Positions 56,570-64,000 of a stretch of DNA of 64,000 nt are shown here, one piece after another. Below the pieces are notes generated by a model. It was not told the DNA's origin. It searched no databases and saw only the letters and a list, made by a program, of their open reading frames with translations. Source of the DNA: Aspergillus flavus (Eukaryota; Ascomycota; Eurotiomycetes; Eurotiales; Aspergillaceae); assembly GCF_009017415.1 (NCBI RefSeq), contig NC_092406.1, forward strand, positions 5,022,001-5,086,000, read 5' to 3'. Position 1 is the stretch's first letter, and each line of letters opens with the position of its first letter. Both the position numbers and the translations under genes were made by a program.

Positions 56570-58596
56570 CTAGTACACATATATGAAATCCTCATTCTTG
56601 AGATCCGTTGTGTCTGAAAACCCCTTATCCTCAGCTTGGTTCTGCTGAGGAACAGCATTGACATCCTCGAGTTCAACCGCCTTACCCACCTTCTCCTTCC
56701 TCAGCATAGATTCGTCCACCACCTGGGCTGATTTGCCGAGATCCAGTCTCCGCTGAGCATGCTTCCGATTCAGGTAGATGAGGTACAGATTCGTCAGACT
56801 AGAAGAGTAAGCTTCTGCGTCCTGCATGTAATCGCTAAACCAAAGACTTACATAGCAAACACGCCGACAATGATGAATAAGATCAGGTTCGAGATCAATC
56901 CCGGACGGTACAATGGCGCTTGTGATGTTGAGTATAGTTGGGGACCGATTACCTGGGCATGATCAGTATGAAGATTCTCGATGAAAGAGAAGGCAATGAA
57001 GGGGAGCGTACATTCCCGGCGCACATTCCAATCAATACAACCGCGGAGGTACATTTTCGCTTTGTATCTCCGGCGGTATTTTGTGCTTCCCATGCATATA
57101 CTAGGGGAGTGATACCTGCCAGGAAGGATACCTATTCTAATATTAGCCATGTCGAGAGACATTGACCGGGATGAAGAAAGAAGTCTATTTACCAAATAGT
57201 ACCCGAAAAGAAGAACCCCCTTCTGCTCCCGGGGTACAACAATCATCAACAATGTCCCGATAGCAGACACAATTGCGAACCCAACAATGACGAGTCCCTT
57301 GCGCTGGAACCGGGTAGCCAGCCAGCCTCCGCCTACGATGGCGATGACCTGGATTACGCCAAAGGGGATGTTGAAGAGAATGGTCTCGAATGAACCGTAT
57401 CCGAAGGATTTGATGATAAGGTTGCCGAATGTGCTGATACCACCACTTGGGATTCTGGATGGTGTTAGTTTTGACATTACTTTGTTAATGACTAGGCATG
57501 GACTCAATAAGGATTATCACGTACGAGATGGCCACGATCAGGAAAAACCAACACCAGGTTTTCATATCATAGAGCGTCTCCCAGACGTGGTCCCAGCGCC
57601 ATTCGCGGGAGACAACGCCCATCTGGTTTGCGCGGAGGCGCTCTACAGCGATGATCTTTTCACGGTGGTTGAGACACCTGGCTTCCATGGGTGAGTCTGG
57701 CATGAAGATGAGGACGACGAGAGAAAAGGCGACAGTAAGTAGACCGCAGAACATGAAGATAATCTGGCATGGTTTAGCCGATATAATTCATGCTAGGTAG
57801 ACGGTATCGGGCTTACCTGATAGGAATAGAGCGTGTTGCTGTGGATATGACCCAATCCGTATGTGAAAAGACTTCCGACCTGTCAAATTCTTTGTGAGTG
57901 ATAGTTCACTGATCTGTGAAATGGGGACAGAAACGTACGACGAACGTCACGCCGTTCATTCCATTCCAATAGGCCGTCCGTAGAGTCTGTTCGCCTCGTC
58001 TCCACCACATCTGCGTTACGGCCACACATGAAGGCGCTGTTGTGTCTTGTTAGAACCTGATCCCAGACAACAAGTTACCACTCCATGCTCGGTAGCAACA
58101 TACCTATCATCGCTTCGAACGCCCCCAAGGTAAACCTCAGCCCAAGCAGACTAGGAAAGTCCGTACACGCGGCCATGATAGCCAAAGAGCTCCCCCACAA
58201 GAATATCGCCGTTCCGATCAGTTTTCCTGTGGGAAGCTTGACAAGCAGCAGCGCTGCCACAGGTTGCATGACCAGCTGGGCCAAATAAAGAATCGATCCG
58301 AGCCATGAGTACTGCTGTCCATGGAGATTCGTGTCCTCAACTAGCCCAAAAATGGAGACATAGGAGAGCGTGGATTTGTCGAGTTGTTGGAAGAAGTACG
58401 CGCCCAGAAGCAGGGGTAGCAGACGGCGATCAATTCGTTTAAGAACACCCTTCTCTTCTTCTGGCGTGAAGGTCCGTTCACCCTCGTCGACCTCAGCAAG
58501 GAACCGCGCTGCCTTTTCCTTGCCCTGGTTACGAGGCCCTTGGGGGTCTTCGACCGTGGTGATATCGTCATGTGGTGTTTCTGCTGGACCTGCCAT
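56570..58596 (-). CDS. MFS permease, allantoate/Dal5 (anion:cation symporter) type
   Basis: Multi-exon gene with several short introns. The first exon encodes an acidic N-terminus and RIDRRLLPLLLGAYFFQQLD, then KSTLSYVSIFGLVEDTNLHG, both typical of the ACS/Dal5 family of the major facilitator superfamily. Further segments are GQQYSWLGSILYLAQLVMQP, the MFS signature LLGLRFTLGAFEAMI, and WWRRGEQTLRTAYWNGMNGV. After these come SFGYGSFETILFNIPFGVIQ, VLLFGYYLVSFLAGITPLVY, AVVLIGMCAGNV and IGPQLYS. The C-terminal cytoplasmic tail is charged. Relatives carry allantoate, nicotinate, pantothenate or organic acids. Divergent from the Gfo/Idh dehydrogenase at 58990, which suggests uptake of the compound that enzyme oxidises. 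Confidence 0.92.
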
Positions 58597-58989
58597 GATG
58601 ACTAGTAAATGTACCTGTGGGGAATGACATTATCCTGGGGAAGAGTGCATTTATTCTGGCTTCGGATTATAATATCCCGATACGAAGGAGGTAGTTATTG
58701 ATGGCAATCAACGCAATGACAGCAATGACCGGCCTGCTTTCTGATCAAAAGACCAGTGGAACTCTACCCCAGACCCCAGACCCCAGATTTCCCCGCATCA
58801 TGTGCTGATTTCCGATTCATGGAAAAATTATGTATTTAGCCTGATCGAAGCCTGTGCGGGGAGTGTAGATCGATCACCTCGGGGCATTGCAACCCGAGGA
58901 CTTAAAAACAGCTATACCCTCCTTGATTCCAGATTCCAGTTCATTGACACATTTTCTTCGTCCAGGTTGTAACCGATACAGTCAACACC
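58597..58989. promoter_or_regulatory. shared divergent promoter of permease and Gfo/Idh gene
   Basis: 393 bp between starts. It contains three tandem copies of an 8-bp CCCCAGAC-like unit at about 58766-58790, possibly a simple repeat or a regulator site. Confidence 0.5.
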
Positions 58990-60288
58990 ATGACCAAGGC
59001 AGAGCCCAAGATGAAAAAATATGCCTTAATCGGAACCGGCGGCCGCGCCATGTTCTTCTATACAGCCATCGTGCGCGACTTCGGCAGCACCGCCCAGCTG
59101 GTCGCTTTCTGCGACACGAACAACACTCGCCTGGCCTACGCAAACAGTCGCATCGAGGCACTAGGCCACAGTGCCGTTCCTACATATCTAGCCCAGGACT
59201 TTGACCGCATGATCGACGAGACTCGCCCGGACGAAATCATCGTGACCACCATCGACCGCACGCACCACAAGTACATCATCCGCGCCTTAGAACGTGGCTG
59301 CAATGTCGTCACCGAGAAACCAATGACGATTGATGCGCCGCGGTGTCGACAGATCATCGATGCCGTTGACCGCACCCAGGGACAGGTGCGAGTTACCTTT
59401 AACTATCGGTATGCACCGCATAATACCAAGATCGCGGAGCTGTTGAACTCGGGGGCGATCGGAGATGTGAACTCCGTGTACTTTGAGTGGATGTTGAATA
59501 CCTCGCATGGTGCGGACTATTTCCGTCGTTGGCATCGGGATAAGCGGAACAGTGGAGGGTTGTTGGTGCATAAGTCTACGCATCACTTTGATCTGGTTAA
59601 CTTCTGGTTGCGGACGAAGCCAGAGACGGTGGTTGCCATGGGTGATTTGCGATTTTATGGGAAGGAGAATGCTGAGCGTCGGGGTGAAACAAAATTTTAC
59701 TCTCGTGCCCGTGGTAGTGATGTGGCGAAGGAGGATCCTTTTGCTCTGGACTTGGAGAGCAATGAGCAGCTTAAGGCCCTGTACGCGGATGCTGAATGGG
59801 AGGATGGGTACTATCGGGATCAGAGTGTGTTTGGAGATGGCATCAATATTGAGGATACCATGGGGGTGATGGTGCGGTATCAGACCGGAGCGGTGTTGAC
59901 ATACAGTCTCACTGCGTATGCGCCCTGGGAAGGGTTCCGGGTGAACTTCAATGGGAGCAAGGGTAGACTGGAGGTTGAGGTGGTGGAGCAGTCGTATGTG
60001 AACTCTGGAGGAGAGCAAGCCTTGGAGGGCGCGCTGGAGAGTCGGACCATTCTCCTGCGGCCCTTGTTGGGCAAGCCTGTGGAAATCGAGGTTCCAACGG
60101 GCGAAGGGGGTCATGGCGGTGGTGACCCCCAATTGCTACAAGATCTCTTTGGCACCCGATCCTCAGATCCGCTGAACAGAGCTGCGTCACATCTTGATGG
60201 GGCATGGTCAATTGCGACGGGCATTGCGGCGAATGAGTCCATGCGCACCGGGCAGGTGGTACGTGTAAATGAGGTGCTGCAGTTGTAA
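58990..60288 (+). CDS. Gfo/Idh/MocA-family NAD(P)-dependent dehydrogenase
   Basis: Intronless, 432 residues. The N-terminal Rossmann domain has YALIGTGGRAMFFYTAIVRD (G-x-G-G-R-x) and LVAFCDTNNTRLAYA, then TTIDRTHHKYIIRALERG and the family hallmark VVTEKPMTID (EKP). The C-terminal substrate domain includes the conserved GGLLVHKSTHHFDLVNFWL, with the catalytic His/Lys-like HKSTHHFD. These enzymes oxidise or reduce sugars, inositols or sugar acids. At 432 residues it is longer than bacterial members because of an insert around residues 235-280. The N-terminus begins MTKAEPKMKKYALIG, and a second Met lies just inside. Context: divergent from a Dal5-type permease. Confidence 0.93.
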   Translation: MTKAEPKMKKYALIGTGGRAMFFYTAIVRDFGSTAQLVAFCDTNNTRLAYANSRIEALGHSAVPTYLAQDFDRMIDETRPDEIIVTTIDRTHHKYIIRALERGCNVVTEKPMTIDAPRCRQIIDAVDRTQGQVRVTFNYRYAPHNTKIAELLNSGAIGDVNSVYFEWMLNTSHGADYFRRWHRDKRNSGGLLVHKSTHHFDLVNFWLRTKPETVVAMGDLRFYGKENAERRGETKFYSRARGSDVAKEDPFALDLESNEQLKALYADAEWEDGYYRDQSVFGDGINIEDTMGVMVRYQTGAVLTYSLTAYAPWEGFRVNFNGSKGRLEVEVVEQSYVNSGGEQALEGALESRTILLRPLLGKPVEIEVPTGEGGHGGGDPQLLQDLFGTRSSDPLNRAASHLDGAWSIATGIAANESMRTGQVVRVNEVLQL

Positions 60289-61229
60289 AATGAGTTACTA
60301 CAGCTGTGTATCGATTTGTAACACCTTGATAGACGAAGTGTCAGCTCATGAAATTGTTTCTCAGCTATCATGACATTCAAAGCATGAACAAGTCTACAAT
60401 GGCAATGTGCCATCTCAAATAGAATCTATCAATCAGTCAGACAACGTAAGTGTTTGGAATAAAAAACCAAGGAGATCAACCAAAGTGCTAGAACACACCT
60501 TTTGGACGATGATGTGTGGCTATTTTGAGCCGACGATATTGTATCTCTAATACGGAATTGTATCGCAGCACAGTCATATGTAAAGTGGACTATACTTAGG
60601 TGCGCTAGTAATACGAACTTGATTTGCTCTGCTAGGTAGGCTTTCTGTCAACCAAAAAACGGGTCTAGACGGCCGCCTGCCCTACGCAGCTGACATATAC
60701 CCAGCATTTAAGCCACATAGTCAATTAGTTAGAAGGAAGCAAACCTTACGGAGTATTAGTTCTCCTAGTTTAGTTTTAGGTCTAGATTAGAGTGGTATAG
60801 GCTCCCCGCTGGACCTAACCTGAACAGTTGGAGTAGGTTTGTAGGTACCTGATGCTCGCTATAGCTCTTGCAGGGCCCTAATTGGCCTAAGAAAGACAGA
60901 CTCCAGTCCGGGCTTACTGGACTAGCAGAAGATGGTAAACTCATTTATGAGGTACTCGTTTGATGCAGTGCTCTTGGCTGGTCGCCAGATTATGCCCTTG
61001 ACCAGAAACCAGAAACCAAAAATCGAAAATCAAAATTTCAAAATAATATCGGAAGAAATTGAATCCACAAGAATAAAATGAATAGCAACCATACTTTATA
61101 TAATTATCGTCTACCACCATCCTTTCCCTATGACCGAATACTGAGGCATCGGTGTTTTACAGAACGAGATGCAAACCCGAAACAAGAGTCTCGGTATGTG
61201 GCACCGCATGTGGCTCTTTTTCTTGCTGG
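60289..61229. other. intergenic region, no supported gene
   Basis: AT-rich in its right half, with short repeats of ACCAGAAACC near 60998-61017. No gene is seen. Confidence 0.5.
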
Positions 61230-61982
61230 GCACTACCAACTCTAGGAAAATTGTTGGAAATGTCGACCACCAGTGGCTGGGGAATGGAACTAGGGATAAT
61301 CCATATATCGTATCCTGGCCCGCACATGATGCCTTGAATGGCCGCAACTATGGTACGTTGAGAAAGGTCAGCATCATAGCCCTTTCAGGACTGTCAACTC
61401 TCTCAGTCGCCTTTGCATCAAGTACTTATTCAATATAGGGATGTTCCTCTGCTTTATGAGGCATCACACCCGTACTACGTCCAGTCTATTGCTAGTCAGA
61501 ACCACACGGTCTCCACTGACCTGGTATTCTATCTGCTCCCAATAATCAATGCATCATCAACCCTCGGACGTCTGGTTCCGGGCTACCTTTCTCAAATCGT
61601 GGGATCTTTCAACGACTTAGTGCCATTCTCTGTCATATCTGGTGGTCTGATACTTTGCCTACTCGCAGTGCACTCCCAGGGGGCCTTGTTGGTATTTTGT
61701 GTTCTGTACGGGTGCTTCTCGGGATCCTTTGTTTCGTTAACAGGCCCGGTCTTGGTTTGCCTTTCCCCACATGTTGGTGTGATAGGTACTCGCATGGGAA
61801 TGTGCTTTACTATCTTGAGCATTGCATTGCTGGTTGGGACTCCTATTTCTGGTGCAATTCTGGATGCTTCTGGTGCCAATCCGACCTGGATCTTTAGCGG
61901 GTGTTTGACACTGGCCGGAGGGATTATACTTGCCATTGCACGAATGGCCAAGACGTCTGGGAGAGCTTTTGTCAAGGCTTGA
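61230..61982 (+). pseudogene. Mosaic relic of two MFS transporters
   Basis: Two unrelated transporter pieces abut. The left piece (about 61230-61438) encodes WLGNGTRDNPYIVSW and VSIIALSGLSTLSVAFASS, the N-terminal tail and first helix of a DHA1-type drug:H+ antiporter, ending at a stop after TYSI. The right piece (about 61439-61982) encodes the C-terminal half of a monocarboxylate-permease-like (MCT) MFS protein: YYVQSIASQNHTVSTDLVFY, then INASSTLGRLVPGYLSQIVG, then GTRMGMCFTILSIALLVGTP and SGAILDASG, to a proper stop. Its likely upstream helix (GMFLCFM) is in another frame. Neither piece can make a complete 12-TM transporter. Confidence 0.7.
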
Positions 61983-62723
61983 AATGTGCTCCTTATTTTA
62001 TTCCTATCTTTAAATTCGACACAGCAAGAATAGGGACCGACATCCGTTTTTAACAGGCTAAGTGGATGTGAATCCCCTTTTACAAAATGAGTCACGACCT
62101 TCAAAACTGTATATCAAATGCGATATCCAAGAACTAACCAAATTCCTTTTCCTATTATAATATTCTAGTCTCGAATAGTACACTAGTAACGATATAAATC
62201 TACATATCAGGCGAATATATGGAGTAGTGCTAAGAGGTATTTAAAGCGACATCGTGATCGATTTAGGTTATTTTCAAGCGATGTTATCTTAAGGGTCGTC
62301 CGAAATCAAAGTTCATCCTTATTCCAGTTATATTATTTTGAGCCCTATGTTGATATAGAATGGTGCAGTTGGTTTCACTTTGGTTATTCTATCCTATTAG
62401 GCACCCCATTGTCAGATTGATTCAAGGACCTAACGTATATCTCATATCACTGATTGGTCGAGAGTGCAATTTTCCGAAATCTGTTACAAGGCACACACCA
62501 TAACCACCTTAGAGACACACGTGAGTCCGGCACATGACCTTTTCATTTTAATCTCAAGGCTGAAATATATCAGCCTACAGACTTACAATGTAGGCCAGAA
62601 AGACATGTGTTAACCTGAAGATACCATTCAAAATACCCTATAGAGACGCCTAAGGTACCAAGGAATTTTCAGGCAGTCGAATGTGATGATTTTCCAAATC
62701 CACAAAGTATTATGACTATCTTC
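61983..62723. other. AT-rich intergenic region
   Basis: No gene, RNA or transposon end is seen. Confidence 0.5.
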
Positions 62724-63011
62724 ATGGCCCAAACAGTAAGTCCCTAACAGCCCATCAACTAAAACTACTACAAAGTCTGATAACTGGACTTGCAGGTATG
62801 CAAAATACATATTACAACAACCCGCTACACCAGATGCCCTACTTCCTGCACAAAGGTGAGGCGCATCCTCGTGACCATGGGATGCCCTATCTTCGCTGCG
62901 ACGGGCCAGCCCTGTCGGGACCCCAAGGAAGTATATCTCGGGCAAATGATCGCACGGGGACAGTGTCCGAACCACAAAGATGAAGGCTTTGCGGAGTATG
63001 ATACTCGGTGA
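62724..63011 (+). CDS. Small Cys-containing protein, hypothetical
   Basis: Two exons, 62724-62735 and 62796-63011, give 75 residues (intron GTAAGT..TGCAG). The peptide starts MAQTVCKIHITTTRYTRC and continues with TMGCPIFAATGQPCRDPKEV and ARGQCPNHKDEGFAEYDTR. The pattern of C-x-I/H-x-x-T-T-x-R-Y-T-x-C followed by a distal CPxH resembles a class of small fungal proteins with paired Cys/His that I cannot name. An intron inside the present exon 2, at the GTGAGG near 62855, is an alternative. No signal peptide, so probably cytosolic or nuclear. Confidence 0.45.
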
Positions 63012-63472
63012 TCGCGAGGCTTGTCAAGGGAGGAGAAAGTGACCGGGTGTCTTGTTCATCACCTGTGAGATATTTGGAATTTCTGTGCGACTCTATTGGA
63101 GTGTAACCGTAAAGACAAACCTGTCATGGTAGTCAATCTGCGGATATATTATAGGATCGTTTACCCCCAAAGAGCGCTGGAATGTTGAAACTGGACATTC
63201 TTTTTATATGTACAAGAAATTATCATTTTAAAGTGAATCCGTTACTGAATAATGGCAGGCTTGATTGATACTTGTAGCCAAGTTTCCCGCTTACCCCACG
63301 ATGTATATTGACAAGGAGGAACACAAAAGATAGCAGCACCAGAGGCCAGGACCGAAAAAAGCGAAAATTATAAGCTCTACGAATATTAAGCACCACAACA
63401 CAATCCCCCGAATCCAAGAAACCATGAATCCCCCAAAAGAAACCGAGCTAAATGCCGGACAGTTAACCACGG
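63012..63472. other. intergenic region, no gene
   Basis: Nothing recognisable. Confidence 0.5.
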
Positions 63473-63945
63473 CTACCTCACATTATCATTAGACAGAATC
63501 ATACTTCCAGGCCGATCAGTAGAGACCACCCCATCCACATACTCCTTCAGCGCATCGTCCAACACCCCATTAGCAAGGTATTTAGAAACAAGATGTCCGG
63601 TCACTTGTCCCTGCTTGATGATGCCGCCCCAGATATCATCACCGAGTAACTGGAGTATGCTATGCTCCTCGAGACCACGCTTCATACTTCCTACATAAGA
63701 GACTTTGCGTCAGTGAGAGTAAGTCAATCGCCAGGGAGTGGGAAGTGGATACTTCTCATGGCCCGATGGTAAGGCTTGTTGATCTCGATTTCATATTCCC
63801 GAAGACAGGATCTTGGATATGTGTATTTGAGTCCAATCTGGTGTCCCCAGCCTTTCACGGAGTATTTTGCACCGTTGACGAAGTTGAAGCGTTTTTTTAC
63901 TATATTTTGGACGTCTTGATCAGAAACGATATGATATAACCAAGG
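63473..63945 (-). CDS. Unrecognised gene, 5' end unresolved, near right edge
   Basis: Two coding pieces, about 63945-63753 and 63690-63473, join across a 62-bp intron in phase. The left-to-right protein order is VSDQDVQNIVKKRFNFVNG, KYSVKGWGHQIGLKYTYPR, CLREYEIEINKPYHRAM, then RGLEEHSILQLLGDDIWGG and GVVSTDRPG at the end. No family is recognised. The compact alternation of charged and aromatic residues and clean splicing argue for a real protein. The start may lie beyond 63945 or off the window, so only part may be visible. Confidence is in the existence of a gene, not its function. Confidence 0.5.
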
Positions 63946-64000
63946 AAAAGGGAAAGGGGAGTGTAAAGAGTGGGAACAAGTGGTGGAGATGTTGGCTCCT

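Noticed and set aside
59287..60132. Long minus-strand frame (281 codons)
   Set aside because: Antisense shadow of the GC-rich Gfo/Idh dehydrogenase gene, without domain similarity.

Overview
This is eukaryotic, filamentous-fungal DNA, most likely from Aspergillus or a close relative (Eurotiomycetes). Most genes are split by introns of about 50-80 bp with GT..AG ends, often with a CTAAC-like branch point. Typical Aspergillus genes are present: a glyoxylate-cycle malate synthase with a peroxisomal SKL tail, a type II membrane-anchored GH3 beta-glucosidase (bglE type), a PhiA/Asp f 34-like wall protein, PTH11-like rhodopsin-domain proteins, a HET-domain protein and a Zn2Cys6 regulator. Exon boundaries given here were worked out by hand from reading frame and splice consensus. 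Most gene models close with consistent phase.

Layout. 1-4.3 kb: a partial class C ABC transporter running off the left edge, a truncated Trk potassium-transporter relic and an aldo/keto reductase, all on the minus strand. 4.3-6.2 kb is non-coding. 6.2-13.4 kb: a rhodopsin-domain membrane protein, an O-methyltransferase, an SDR dehydrogenase and, divergent from the SDR, a glutamine-synthetase-like enzyme. 14.7-16.5 kb: malate synthase. 17-21.7 kb: a secreted berberine-bridge-type FAD oxidase, a broken RTA1-like fragment and a Zn2Cys6 regulator. 22.9-29.5 kb: bglE-type beta-glucosidase, wall protein and an APC permease. 30.9-37.5 kb: a CMP/dCMP-type deaminase, a fructosamine-kinase-like protein whose stop codon overlaps that of a convergent HET protein, and a tiny three-exon membrane protein. 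38-43.1 kb: an APC permease divergent from a secreted flavin amine oxidase, followed by a tRNA-Arg(TCG). 44.5-53.2 kb: a second rhodopsin-domain protein, a secreted carboxylesterase and a saponin-hydrolase-like secreted enzyme. 54.2-60.3 kb: AKR7-type reductase, cupin, Dal5-type MFS permease and Gfo/Idh/MocA dehydrogenase, which look like a small catabolic cluster. 61-64 kb: a mosaic of two MFS fragments, a small Cys-containing protein and an unrecognised gene near the right edge.

How the genes fit together. The window is mostly accessory, subtelomere-like content: transporters, secreted hydrolases, oxidoreductases and one housekeeping-type gene (malate synthase). Two divergent pairs look functional: permease plus amine oxidase, and Dal5-type permease plus Gfo/Idh dehydrogenase. 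Three truncated or frameshifted transporter relics (Trk, RTA1, MFS) show active gene decay. I found no CRISPR array and no intact transposon. I see no clearly new system. The best candidates for novelty are the HET protein with its C-terminal repeat array, the 54-60 kb catabolic cluster, and the oxidase/regulator island at 17-21.7 kb.
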